A stretch of DNA of 64,000 nucleotides from Kitasatospora phosalacinea. Lineage in GTDB: Bacteria > Actinomycetota > Actinomycetes > Streptomycetales > Streptomycetaceae. Shown here one piece after another: positions 43,372 through 52,140 of this stretch. The DNA lies in assembly GCF_030268885.1 (NCBI RefSeq), contig NZ_BSSA01000002.1, positions 62,001-126,000 on the forward strand. Reading direction: 5' to 3'. The notes under the pieces were generated by a model that searched no databases, was not told the origin of the DNA, and saw nothing but the letters and a program-made list of their open reading frames with translations. The position numbers were made by a program, and so were the translations under genes. Position 1 is the first letter of the stretch. Every line of letters begins with the position of its first letter.

Positions 43372-44295
43372 TCAGCCGTTGGCGAGGCGGTCGCGGGTGC
43401 GCTTCATCGCATCGGCGAGCAGCGCCTTGTCGGGGTCTCCCTGCACGTCGACGGTGACCTCGTAGACCACGTCGCCGACCACGCCGATGCCGATCAACTC
43501 ACCGGTGTACGCCTGCTGTTCGGGCTTGAAGACGTAGCCCTTGGCGTTCGGCACCCCGTCGACGTCGAAGGACTCCCGGTCGTAGCTGCTGTGGTCGGCG
43601 AAGCCCTGGGCCCGGTCGGTGCGCTTGAAGCGCTTGAGCTCGACCCGCACCTCGGTCTTCCCGTCCCGGGTGCGGTAGGTGCGGGTGGCCGCGTCCTTGA
43701 AGTCCCAGGAGTCGAGGATCTCCTTGATGTCGACGTCCTTGCCGTACCCGGCCTGGATGTCGTCCATGGTCATCATCGCGCCGTCCGGGGAGCCGTACGG
43801 GTCCGCGTCGTCGGGCACCGGCAGCAGGAAGTAGCGCAGGTCGCCGCTGTGCTTGCCGCCCGAGACGCTGCCCTGCAGGGTGCTGGCCGGGCGCGGGGCC
43901 ACGGTCGGCGACGGCGTCGGGCTCGGGGTGGGCGTGGGCGTCGGGCTCGGGGAGGCCGACGGGGACGGGGCGGTGCTCGCGACCGCGCCCGGCGAGGCCG
44001 CGGCGACGGCCTGCCCGGGGTGGTCCGGCCTGCCCACCGCGACGGTGACGGCCGCGCTGGCCGCGGTCACCGCGAGCAACCCGGCCACCGACAGCGCCAC
44101 CCCGACCGCCCGGGGCAGCCGCCGCGGGGCGTCCGGCGCGGACACGGGCCCGGCCCCGCTCGCGGGTTCGGCCGCAGCTGCGGGCACGGTCGCGAGGGCG
44201 GGGTCGGGCTCGGGTGCGGCCGCGGCCGCCGGTTCGAGCGCGGGCACGGGTTCGGGACCGGCCGCCGGTTCAGGGGACGGTTCGGGAACGGACAA
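43372..44295 (-). CDS. Membrane-anchored paralogue A of a four-gene family
   Basis: A 307-residue protein. The TTG at 44295 has GGGGGGAG five bases upstream and is preferred to a GTG at 44316. It has a Pro/Glu/Ala cytoplasmic tail of about 70 residues, one helix (VGVALSVAGLLAVTAASAAV), a Ser/Pro/Thr linker, then the family motif GDLRYFLLPVPDDADPYGSP. RVELKRFKRTDRAQGFADHS and GVVGDVVYEVTVDVQGDPDK follow. It is first in the operon, 86 bases downstream of the predicted transcription start. Confidence 0.75.
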   Translation of the reverse strand: MSVPEPSPEPAAGPEPVPALEPAAAAAPEPDPALATVPAAAAEPASGAGPVSAPDAPRRLPRAVGVALSVAGLLAVTAASAAVTVAVGRPDHPGQAVAAASPGAVASTAPSPSASPSPTPTPTPSPTPSPTVAPRPASTLQGSVSGGKHSGDLRYFLLPVPDDADPYGSPDGAMMTMDDIQAGYGKDVDIKEILDSWDFKDAATRTYRTRDGKTEVRVELKRFKRTDRAQGFADHSSYDRESFDVDGVPNAKGYVFKPEQQAYTGELIGIGVVGDVVYEVTVDVQGDPDKALLADAMKRTRDRLANG

Positions 44296-44387
44296 GGGTC
44301 TCCCCCCAGGGTTCACATGGCTGCCCGCGCCGCAGTACGAGCCGTCCCCCCGGTCGGCTCGAACGTGGTCGTCTACACGCGGTGCAC

Positions 44388-44416
44388 GAATTATGTGAGA
44401 CCTGTGCTCCCGTCAA
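44388..44416 (-). promoter_or_regulatory. Strong consensus promoter of the paralogue operon
   Basis: On the minus strand TTGACG (44411-44416) and TAATTC (44388-44393) are 17 bases apart, one of the best sigma-A-type promoters in the window. It lies in the gap between the multi-pass membrane protein gene and paralogue A, so the four paralogues can be expressed on their own. Confidence 0.7.
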
Positions 44417-44492
44417 CAACAGGGTTCCGGGGCCCATTTGCCGTAATGGCGGCCAATCGGGCAGCCCGTGACTGAACCGCAACCAGCCGCGG

Positions 44493-45854
44493 TCAGCTGT
44501 CCTCCGACCGCTCGTCCGCGGGGCGCCCGTCCGCGGGCCCCCCGTCCGCGGGCCGCTCGGCGGTCGGCGCGGGCTGCGCGGGGGCGGGCGGCGCGGGCTG
44601 CGAAGGCACCGACGGGGCGGTCGGCGCGGGCTGCGCGGGCGCGGCCTGGGCGGGGACGGGGGCCTGCTGCGGGTAGCCGTAGGACTCGGCGAGGTGGATG
44701 CCCGCGGCCTCGGCCAGCGCGATGTCCAGGCGCTCCCTGCGGATCCGGCGGTCGATGTAGAGCACGCCGTTGGCCAGCGGGACCAGCGGGCCGGTCGCCA
44801 CCGCGGTGAGCAGCGCGATGCCCGTGCTGAGCATCAGCACCAGGGTCATCGTGCCGTGGGTGACCTGCCCGCCCAGGGCGCTCCCCGCGTAGTCGGTGGT
44901 GGTGGTGGTGTCGAACGGCAGGGCCAGCGTCACGACGATCCGGAGCGGGAGGCTGACGAGGCCGGCCGCGAACGCGCCGGCGATCGAGGTCACCGTGACG
45001 AGGCCCAGGGAGCGCCACCAGTTGCCCTTGTTGAGCTGCCAGGCCCGGCGGATCGCGGTCTTCGGGCCGCTCTCCTCCAGCACCACCACCGGCACCTGCA
45101 GGGTCAGCCGGACGATCGCGTACAGGGCGCCGACCATGAGCGCCCCGAACAGCAGGAGCAGGGCCAGCGCCCCCAGGTCCCCGTCCACCAGGCCGATCAG
45201 GAGCCCGGCGGCCACGACCAGCAGGTACCCCAGCAGCACCCCGCCGAACAGCAGCGCCGTCACGGCGGCGGTGGTCCGGAGCCGGGGACGGGTCTCCCGC
45301 CAGGCCTGGCCGGGCGTCAGCTTGCGCCCGAGGGTGGCGGCCCGCAGCACCACCGTGGCCAGCGGACCGGCGACCACGTACTGCACCACGAGCGCCAGCA
45401 GGTACAGGCCGCCGAGGACCAGGACCGGGCGGACCACGTCCCACAGCTGTTCGGAGGTGGCGTCCGCGGGGTCCGTGGGGAACGCTTCGAGCGCGTCCGC
45501 CAGGGGCCCGGCCAGCATGGCGCAGGCCACCAGCAGCGGCACCGCGAGGATCGCGGCGAACACCGCCAGCGGCAGGTAGAGCGCGGCGGCGTAGCGGCGC
45601 ACGGTGTCGACCACGGCGCTGAACATCTCGCCGAACCCGAGCGGGCGCAGCGGCAGCACGCCGGGCTGCGGCGCGACCGGGGGGAGGCCCCACGGGCCCT
45701 GGCCCCAGCCGCCGCCGGTGTTCCACCCCGGCTGCCCGTAGGCCGGCCCGTACCCCGGCCAGTGGCCCGGCCCGCCGGTCGGCCCCTGGGCCCCCGGCCC
45801 GTACGGCTGTCCGCCGTGCTGCTGCTGACCCGGACTGCCGCCGTCCCCGCTCAT
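44493..45854 (-). CDS. Multi-pass membrane protein (glycerophosphodiester phosphodiesterase membrane-domain-like)
   Basis: A 453-residue protein. The first 75 residues are Gly/Pro/Gln/Trp-rich and cytoplasmic, then GVLPLRPLGFGEMFSAVVDT begins the conserved part. At least six long helices follow (LYLPLAVFAAILAVPLLVAC, LVLGGLYLLALVVQYVVA, LLFGGVLLGYLLVVAAGLL, IALLTAVATGPLVPLANGVL), with SGPKTAIRRAWQLNKGNWWR between them. A Pro/Ala tail ends it. This layout matches actinobacterial proteins labelled glycerophosphoryl diester phosphodiesterase membrane domain; no catalytic domain is present. The ATG at 45854 has GGAGGGG upstream. Confidence 0.75.
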   Translation of the reverse strand: MSGDGGSPGQQQHGGQPYGPGAQGPTGGPGHWPGYGPAYGQPGWNTGGGWGQGPWGLPPVAPQPGVLPLRPLGFGEMFSAVVDTVRRYAAALYLPLAVFAAILAVPLLVACAMLAGPLADALEAFPTDPADATSEQLWDVVRPVLVLGGLYLLALVVQYVVAGPLATVVLRAATLGRKLTPGQAWRETRPRLRTTAAVTALLFGGVLLGYLLVVAAGLLIGLVDGDLGALALLLLFGALMVGALYAIVRLTLQVPVVVLEESGPKTAIRRAWQLNKGNWWRSLGLVTVTSIAGAFAAGLVSLPLRIVVTLALPFDTTTTTDYAGSALGGQVTHGTMTLVLMLSTGIALLTAVATGPLVPLANGVLYIDRRIRRERLDIALAEAAGIHLAESYGYPQQAPVPAQAAPAQPAPTAPSVPSQPAPPAPAQPAPTAERPADGGPADGRPADERSEDS

Positions 45855-46061
45855 CCGTACCCCTCCATGAGGCCGTCGGGCCCGACGTTCGGGCTCCGGG
45901 TCCGAGCCTAGGGCCCGGTTCGGACCCTCGTGGAGGCGCCCCGGCGTCGATGCCCGGGACGCGGCACGGCTCGAAACCGGACCGGCACGGACCCCGGCCC
46001 CGCACGGGCGGACCACCGCACCGGTCCGCTCCCTGCGCGACCTGGTGGGCGACCGGGAGCG

Positions 46062-46091
46062 CTTCCGGCCGGCCCGCGGGCCGGCCGGAAG
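46062..46091 (-). terminator. Perfect 30-bp palindrome after the secreted hydrolase gene
   Basis: Arms of 15 bases (cttccggccggcccg) meet without a spacer, eight bases past the stop of the DUF4091 gene. The remaining 245-bp gap up to 45855 shows no gene. Confidence 0.8.
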
Positions 46092-46098
46092 GCTGGTC

Positions 46099-49000
46099 TC
46101 AGCTGCTCACGGACATCTCACCGAGCTGCAGGTAGGACGTGCCGAACTGGTCGGCGCTGAGCTTCGTCCCGCTGACCTTCACGTACCGGGCCGTGACCGC
46201 GGGGAACGTGAAGCTCTGGACGGCCGTGGTGGGCCGCGGGTACCCGGTCCGGGTGACCACCGTGGTCCAGTTCACGTTGTCCGGTGACACCTGGACGGTG
46301 AAGTCGACCGGGAAGCCCAGTCCGGTGTTGGCGCCGTCGGTCCGGGCCGTGAGGTCGACCCTGCTGACCGGAGTGGCACCGCCGAGGTCGACCGTCGCCC
46401 ACTCCGCTCCGGTCGCGGTGCTCGCCCGGCTGCTCCACCCCATCGAGTACCCGAGGTTCGAGGCGACCGAGCCGTCCGTCAGGGCCGGGCGGACCCAGCC
46501 CGCGCCGTAGTCGTCGACGGAGCTGGAGGCGCTGACCGGACGGCCGAGCGCGAGGTCGCCCCCCGCGGCCTGGATCTCGGCGAACTGCATGTAGTAGTGG
46601 CCGAGTTGGTCGGTGCTCAGCTTGGTGCCGGTCACCTTGACGAAGCGGACGTCGGTCGTGGCGAACGGGAAGGACTGGGCTCCGGCGCCCGGCCGGGGAC
46701 TGCCCGTCACCGAGGCCACGGTGGTCCAGTTGGTGTTGTCCGCGGAGACCTGGACGGTGAAGTCCACGGGGAAGCCCATCCCGGTGTTGGCGCCGTCGCT
46801 GCGCGGGAACAGGTCGATCCGGCTGAGCGGCTTGGCGGTGCCAAGGTCGGCGGTGATCCACTCGGTGCGGGCGGGGGTGGTGCCGAGCGCGCTGGACCAG
46901 CCCATGGAGGCCGGGCCCGACCCCTTGGCGCCGTCCACGGCCGCGCCCGCGCTCCAGCCGTCGGCCTCGTACGAACTGGAGACGGTGACCGCGGCGGCCT
47001 CCACCGGATTCACCATCGGGTTGATCCGCACGTTCGAGAACTTGGCGCTCGCCCCACCGGTGGCCAGGCCGATGCTGCCGACCGGGAAGCTGCCGTCCGT
47101 GACGGTGAGCAGCGGGGCGGTTCCGTTGGCGTACACCTGGATGGTGCTGCCGCGCGTGACCACGCGCAGGTGCACCGGCTGGCCGGCCGTGTAGCCGGGG
47201 ACGGTGGTCGAGGCGAGCTGGGTGCCGCTGCGGTAGACGAACAGACCGCCGTTGTTGCGCACGGCGACCAGGTATCCCGAGTCCGTGTCGGTCGGGTTCA
47301 GGCTGTGCACGGTCAGACCGGCCCAGTTGCTGTTGCCGCCGTCCGCGGTGTTGACCCCGGTGATCTGCAGGTCGACCGCGGCCGCCACGTCCCGGTAGGC
47401 ACGGCCGGCGACGGCTGACACCACGTCCCAGGAAGCGGTGCCGGTGCTGCTCTGGACGTACGCGGGGTCGGCGGTGACGGACCAGGAGCCGTTGAGGTGG
47501 CGCCAGTTGGCGTCGTTGCCCGAGCTGAAGTCGTCCGCGAACGGGAAGCTCGCGTCGCCGCCCGGCGCGACCAGGGCGTCGAGGATCTGCTTGTGGCGCT
47601 GGTCGATGTCGGCGCCCGAGGTGTCGTAGGTCGTGGTGTTGGTGACCAGCGTGTTGAGCAGGGCCCGGGCGGTCACCGGCTTGACCGCGGAGAGCTGGTG
47701 CAGCAGCTCGTAGTCCTGCAGGCCGTAGAGCTGGGCCTCGCTGCGCACGCTGTCGTAGATGCCGTAGGTCGCCTTGTCGGGACGCACCAGCATGTAGTTG
47801 CCGCTACTGGCGCTCGCGGTGACCTGGTTGGAGTAGTTGAAGGTGTCGAGGGTGACGAAGCCCTTGCTGTAGTCGTTCCAGTCGAGCGGGTCCACCCAGT
47901 AGTTCCAGCCCCAGTGCAGGTAGCCGACCGCGCCGACGCTCGACTCCATCAGCGGGATGAGCCGCGACTCCGCCAGCGGGTAGCTGATGAAGCGGTTCAG
48001 GTGGTCGTCGATCGGGTGGTCGGCGTCGTACAGCCACAGGTCCTTGCCGGCCAGGCGCTGGCTCTGGTAGTAGGCGTAGTGGGCGTCGAAGTCGGTGTCG
48101 TTGCCGACCGGCGTCAGCGTGGAGAGCCGCTGGTGGTCGCTCGGCGCGATGTTGTACTGGGCCTCGTTGGTCATCCCGCCCGGGAAGTGGGCGTGGTACC
48201 GGTCGTAGAGCCAGTTGGCCGCGGCCATCTGCGCGGTGTCCGCGTTGGTCGGCTCGTCGACGGCGCTCATGTAGAGGACGTCGCTCCAGCGCCGGCCCGG
48301 CGCGCAGGTGGGGGTGGTGTCGAGGCACTTGCTGTCCAGGTGGGCCTTGAGGGCGGCGAACACCGTGTCGAGGTAGGCCGTGGCGGCGGCGGTGTTGGCC
48401 GGGGCCCGGACGTGGCCGAGCACGCCGTTGACGTTCTGCAGCTCGTGCAGTTGGGGCGAGCCGTAGGTCCCGCCGATCAGGGGCGTCTGGTAGATGTACT
48501 GGAGCGCGCCCGCGTCGATGAAGGTCTGGATGAAACGGTCGTACGTGTCCCAGCCGAAGGTGTAGTTGCCGTTCGCGTCCTGGCTGGAGTTCGGGATCAG
48601 CAGCGCCTGGAAGTCCGCCCAGATCACGTTGTTGCGGTGCTTGGCGTGGTCGGCCGCGATGTTGCCGATGACCTTCCACCAGTTGGCGTCGTACATCTTG
48701 ACGCCGTACTGGAGCGGGATGGCCTGCTCGGTGCCCGCGTAGTCCCAACCCGCCGAGGTGAACCAGTTGTTCATCCGGAAGGTCGACCGGTTCGTCGGCG
48801 GCACCGTGACGTCGTACACGGTGACGCTCACCGGGACGGACACGTTGCCGAGCGAACTCTGCACGGTGGCCGTACCGGAGTAGACGCCGGGCGCCTGCCC
48901 GGTCGGGACGGCGACGCTGTAGTAGTACGGCTGCGTGTAGTTGGCGGCCAGCGCGCTCGGGGTGTTCTCGACCAGGGCGTCGTAGTAGTTGCTGCTTCCG

Positions 49001-49371
49001 TCGGGCGGGTTCTGGGTCTGCGCGCCCGGCTTGTTGACGTTGGGGTGGTTGTACTCCGACGACACCGTGATGTCGGCGGCCGGAATGCTCGCTCCGCCGG
49101 GACCGGTGAGGTCACCGGCCACCACCGAGACCCCGGTCGCGTTCGAGGTCGAGCGGACCGCGATCTGCGCGGCCTGGACCTCGTTGCGGGCCGCGTACAA
49201 CGCGATGCCGGTGACCGGCGCCGACGGCCGCACGGAGGACGAGAAGACGTGGTCGGAGGCGCTCTGGACCCAGACGGACGGAGTGGCCGCGAAGGCCGGC
49301 CCCTGGGCGAGCCCGGCGAAGAGTGCGGACGCTGTCAGGAAGACCGACGACTTGAGCAGGCGTCTGCTCAT
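46099..49371 (-). CDS. Secreted DUF4091 / GH123-like glycoside hydrolase with two discoidin-type binding domains
   Basis: A 1090-residue exported protein. The signal is LLKSSVFLTASALFAGLAQG with cleavage near AFA. Residues 30-200 form a beta-sandwich, and the catalytic TIM-barrel-like part (about 200-580) includes YMSAVDEPTNADTAQM, whose Asp-Glu pair fits the GH123 catalytic site. FADDFSSGNDANWRHLNGSW starts a lectin-like domain at about 620-780. Two F5/8 type C (CBM32-like) domains follow, each with a near-identical end (VKVTGTKLSTDQLGHYYMQF and VKVSGTKLSADQFGTSYLQL). It probably cleaves a hexosamine-containing glycan outside the cell. The ATG at 49371 follows GGGGGGA; longer starts lack a signal. 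Confidence 0.85.
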   Translation of the reverse strand: MSRRLLKSSVFLTASALFAGLAQGPAFAATPSVWVQSASDHVFSSSVRPSAPVTGIALYAARNEVQAAQIAVRSTSNATGVSVVAGDLTGPGGASIPAADITVSSEYNHPNVNKPGAQTQNPPDGSSNYYDALVENTPSALAANYTQPYYYSVAVPTGQAPGVYSGTATVQSSLGNVSVPVSVTVYDVTVPPTNRSTFRMNNWFTSAGWDYAGTEQAIPLQYGVKMYDANWWKVIGNIAADHAKHRNNVIWADFQALLIPNSSQDANGNYTFGWDTYDRFIQTFIDAGALQYIYQTPLIGGTYGSPQLHELQNVNGVLGHVRAPANTAAATAYLDTVFAALKAHLDSKCLDTTPTCAPGRRWSDVLYMSAVDEPTNADTAQMAAANWLYDRYHAHFPGGMTNEAQYNIAPSDHQRLSTLTPVGNDTDFDAHYAYYQSQRLAGKDLWLYDADHPIDDHLNRFISYPLAESRLIPLMESSVGAVGYLHWGWNYWVDPLDWNDYSKGFVTLDTFNYSNQVTASASSGNYMLVRPDKATYGIYDSVRSEAQLYGLQDYELLHQLSAVKPVTARALLNTLVTNTTTYDTSGADIDQRHKQILDALVAPGGDASFPFADDFSSGNDANWRHLNGSWSVTADPAYVQSSTGTASWDVVSAVAGRAYRDVAAAVDLQITGVNTADGGNSNWAGLTVHSLNPTDTDSGYLVAVRNNGGLFVYRSGTQLASTTVPGYTAGQPVHLRVVTRGSTIQVYANGTAPLLTVTDGSFPVGSIGLATGGASAKFSNVRINPMVNPVEAAAVTVSSSYEADGWSAGAAVDGAKGSGPASMGWSSALGTTPARTEWITADLGTAKPLSRIDLFPRSDGANTGMGFPVDFTVQVSADNTNWTTVASVTGSPRPGAGAQSFPFATTDVRFVKVTGTKLSTDQLGHYYMQFAEIQAAGGDLALGRPVSASSSVDDYGAGWVRPALTDGSVASNLGYSMGWSSRASTATGAEWATVDLGGATPVSRVDLTARTDGANTGLGFPVDFTVQVSPDNVNWTTVVTRTGYPRPTTAVQSFTFPAVTARYVKVSGTKLSADQFGTSYLQLGEMSVSS

Positions 49372-49395
49372 GTTTCCCCCCTCGGATGACGCAGC

Positions 49396-49422
49396 AGCCG
49401 CTCGTGCTTCGGACGAGCGGCT
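49396..49422 (-). promoter_or_regulatory. Hairpin in the 5' leader of the DUF4091 gene
   Basis: A perfect 10-bp stem (agccgctcgt with acgagcggct) with a seven-base loop lies 25 bases upstream of the start codon. CTCGGATG occurs on both flanks. It may affect translation or bind a regulator. The region 49423-49713 holds no supported gene. Confidence 0.4.
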
Positions 49423-49848
49423 CGGATGCGCGCATGGTATCGATGCGTGCACGGCCGGTCCTGCCGATATCGACCCCGGCCGGAATCCGCAGGCCACCAC
49501 GCCGGGGGCGTCCAACAGGCGGACACCGATGAGCAGTTGGCCCGCGCGGACAGCGTGGTGCTTCGCACCGTGCCGCGGCCTCCCGAGCCGACGGCACGCG
49601 TGCGAACCGAACCTCTCGGACGGATCGGGCGATACCGCCGGCCGCGTTTCTCACATGCCGAGAAGCTTCGGAAGTTCGACCCCGTTCAATCAAATCCCGT
49701 GCCAGGCTCATGAATTGACAAAGAGCCGGTAAAGGACCGCCCCCGCGACAAACCCGTCCGCCCCGCCGCCGGCCCGGCGCTCGGGGCGATCGCCCCCCAG
49801 AAGGTCCGGGACCAGAGCGCCGCCCAGGAACTGGCCGACCGGATCACC

Positions 49849-50898
49849 GTGCTGGCTCGCACGCAGCCGTCGACCGGGTTCACCGGCCTGACCGTGACTC
49901 CCGACGGGCTCACCGTGCACTGGAAGGGCCGCGTTCCGGCCCAGGTGCAGAAGCTGGTCGACGCCTCCCCGGTCGCCGTGACGATACGGCCGACCGCGTT
50001 CTCCCTCGCCGAACTGGACCGGGCGGCCCGCGAGCTGGCCGACTCCGTCGCGGCGTCGGGCGCAGCGGCCTCCCGGATCGGGCCGTCGGCCGATTTCTCG
50101 GCCATCGAGGTGTCGGCCGCATCGCCGGTCAGCACGCTGGCGGCGCAGCTCGCGGCAGGCCGGAGCGGCATCCCGGTCCGGTACGTCGTCGAGCCGGAGG
50201 CCGTCCCCGCCTACGGCCGCTGGGACGACACGTCGCCGTTCTGGGGCGGCAACGCCATCGACCGCCTGACCGACCCGATCCTCCGCCACTACACCTACTG
50301 CACCACCGCGTTCTCCGTGACGAAGCCCAACGGCACCTCGGGCCTCCTCACCGCCCAGCACTGCGGCACCAACGAGGAGTGGCGCACTCCTTACGGCGAC
50401 GCACTGGTCGGCACCAGCGACGGCGGCAACACGACCCTCGACTCCGTGGTGATCACCGGGAGCTCCTACGCGCCCGTCGTCTACGTCGGCGACACCAACT
50501 CCTCCAGCGGTGCGGCCGTGACCGGCGCGGCCAACCCCGGGGTGGGGTCGTACGTCTTCGCCTCCGGTTCGTGGTCCGGCGCCTCCGTGCTCAAGGTCAC
50601 CGCGGTGAACCAGTACGCGGTGGCGGACGGCGTGACGCACGGCCCCGGCTTCTGGGCCGTCAACGAGGAGGGCGTCGCGAGCGTCGGGCAGGGGGACAGT
50701 GGTGGACCGGTCGCCGGGGTGAACAGCGACCTGCAGACGGTCAGTGCCCGCGGTCTGATCTCCATGGTGTCCACCGGCTCCTACCAGGGCGCCTGCGTGG
50801 GCCGCACCTCTGACGGGCGCATCTGTTCCACGCGTTCCTTCCACATCAACATCGACGCGGTCACCTCCGGTCTCGGAGTCTCCGTGGCCACGCTCTGA
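49849..50898 (+). CDS. S1 family serine protease (streptogrisin-like) lacking a signal peptide
   Basis: From the first possible start (GTG, 49849) the product has 349 residues. Residues 10-120 look like a propeptide (GFTGLTVTPDGLTVHWKGRV, LAELDRAARELADSV). The protease domain has the triad His171 (LLTAQHCGTNEE), Asp198 (NTTLDSVVI) and Ser284 (GQGDSGGPV), with Cys151-Cys172 and Cys316-Cys326 as likely disulfides. The frame is open from 49714 and codes for a Pro/Ala-rich stretch (RPAAGPALGAIAPQKVRDQS) that should follow a signal peptide. No ATG, GTG or TTG and no hydrophobic signal precede it; an in-frame TGA is at 49711. It seems 5'-truncated and may be inactive. Confidence 0.75.
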   Translation: MLARTQPSTGFTGLTVTPDGLTVHWKGRVPAQVQKLVDASPVAVTIRPTAFSLAELDRAARELADSVAASGAAASRIGPSADFSAIEVSAASPVSTLAAQLAAGRSGIPVRYVVEPEAVPAYGRWDDTSPFWGGNAIDRLTDPILRHYTYCTTAFSVTKPNGTSGLLTAQHCGTNEEWRTPYGDALVGTSDGGNTTLDSVVITGSSYAPVVYVGDTNSSSGAAVTGAANPGVGSYVFASGSWSGASVLKVTAVNQYAVADGVTHGPGFWAVNEEGVASVGQGDSGGPVAGVNSDLQTVSARGLISMVSTGSYQGACVGRTSDGRICSTRSFHINIDAVTSGLGVSVATL

Positions 50899-50919
50899 CC
50901 GAACGGTTACGGTGAAGTC

Positions 50920-51489
50920 ATGACTCCTCTTTGGAATCGTCAACTCGCTTACCACGCAAGGTTGTTGGCCGCTTCCTTGGCTCTGGCCGCCTGCGGGACG
51001 GCCGGCAGTCCGGAGGGTGCGGCGACCAAGCCCTCCCTCCCGGCGAGCGCGTCCCCGCCCGGGGCGGGCACGCCGACTGCCGGGGACAGGAGCGCGGCCG
51101 TCGCGGAGTTCGCGCGTCGACAGTTCCCCGAGGTGTTCAGCGGCCTGACCGTGGACCGCGACGGCACGACCGTGCACCGGGTCGCGCGGGGTGCCGCCGC
51201 CCTGGAGCAGGCGCTCGCCCGGGAGTTCCCGGGCGAGCGCCTGCGCTTCGCGGACTCCCCCCGCACCGCGGTCGAACTCGACGACCTCGCCCGCCGGGTG
51301 GCCGCCGACGTGCCCGGGCTGCAGGAGGAGGGCGTCAGCGTCACGGAGGTCGGCCCCGATCCCGCGCTCGGCACCGTCAGGGTCACCGTCGAGGACCCGG
51401 ACGCCGCCCGGGACCGGCTCGCCGCCCGCTACGGGCCCGGCGTCACGGTCACCGGTCCCGGCCCGGACGCCGTCCCCGCCGGGGGGTGA
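50920..51489 (+). CDS. Lipoprotein resembling a protease propeptide
   Basis: A 189-residue protein with a lipoprotein signal (LLAASLALAACGTAG). The mature part, SAAVAEFARRQFPEVFSGLT, then VDRDGTTVHRVARG, RTAVELDDLARRVAADVPG and EVGPDPALGTVRVTVEDPDA, parallels the propeptide of the upstream protease (SAAQELADRI, FTGLTVTPDGLTVH, SLAELDRAARELADSVAAS). There is no protease domain. It may be a stand-alone folding helper or inhibitor of the protease, or the remainder of a duplicated gene. GGTGAAG precedes the ATG, 21 bases after the protease stop. Confidence 0.65.
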   Translation: MTPLWNRQLAYHARLLAASLALAACGTAGSPEGAATKPSLPASASPPGAGTPTAGDRSAAVAEFARRQFPEVFSGLTVDRDGTTVHRVARGAAALEQALAREFPGERLRFADSPRTAVELDDLARRVAADVPGLQEEGVSVTEVGPDPALGTVRVTVEDPDAARDRLAARYGPGVTVTGPGPDAVPAGG

Positions 51490-51494
51490 ACGAG

Positions 51495-51527
51495 GCCCGG
51501 TCAGGGCGGACGGCCCGGAGACCGGGC
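51495..51527 (+). terminator. Hairpin after the propeptide-like lipoprotein gene
   Basis: An 8-bp stem (gcccggtc with gaccgggc) with a 17-base loop begins six bases after the stop codon. Confidence 0.5.
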
Positions 51528-52021
51528 GGCGGAACCGTTGTAGGCCGTCCGTGTCGCCGGTGTTCACGGTGACGTCGCCGCGTGCTCTTCGCGGGCGCCC
51601 GTCGTCGAGGAGTCCACAGGGGCGTTCACCGGTTGCGGAGACACCGGGTTCACGCCTCCACGTGCAGTGTCGGATCCGGTTCGGCCCGGTGCGGATTCGC
51701 CGGACCGGCCGGTGGAAGGCATTTGTGTGAACAAGAAAGCGAATCTCGTGCATTCTCTCGTTCGCAGGTGATGGCACCTTCGCGCGCCGGTGGCTCCCCG
51801 GCGACCGGGCTCCGGCGACCGGGCGGCCGGGGCCGCGGACGTCCTCCAACCGGCAGCTCAGGACGGTGTTCGGGGGCCGGACCGACGGCCGGCCGAGCCC
51901 GTGGTCGGCGACGGAGAAGGCGGCGCACCAGCAGGGGCGCACATGTCGGCGCTACGGATCGTCCGGGGGACGAAGCACGCGCCCGGTGCGTTTATTGCGC
52001 CGGAACGGAATCCGCACTCCG

Positions 52022-52049
52022 TTGCCCACGGAATCATCGGGAATAAATA
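52022..52049 (+). promoter_or_regulatory. Possible promoter of the lanthipeptide operon
   Basis: TTGCCC (52022-52027) and TAAATA (52044-52049) are 16 bases apart, in an unusually A+T-rich patch about 92 bases before the synthetase start. The whole region 51528-52140 shows no gene I can support. Confidence 0.4.
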
Positions 52050-52140
52050 CTTCTGGTTGTCGCATCGACGGCGAAGGGATTTCCCTCACCGCCGACCCGG
52101 CGTCACGGCCCGTCCGCACCCCCGCGCCGAGGAGGTTTCG

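Noticed and set aside
49715..49720. TTGACA as -35 box of a protease promoter
   Set aside because: No -10 hexamer lies 16-19 bases downstream, and the box is inside the open frame of the truncated propeptide.
51582..52046. Plus-strand frame of 154 residues before the lanthipeptide synthetase, possible second precursor or regulator
   Set aside because: Arg/Gly-rich composition with no leader, core or helix-turn-helix motif and no ribosome site.
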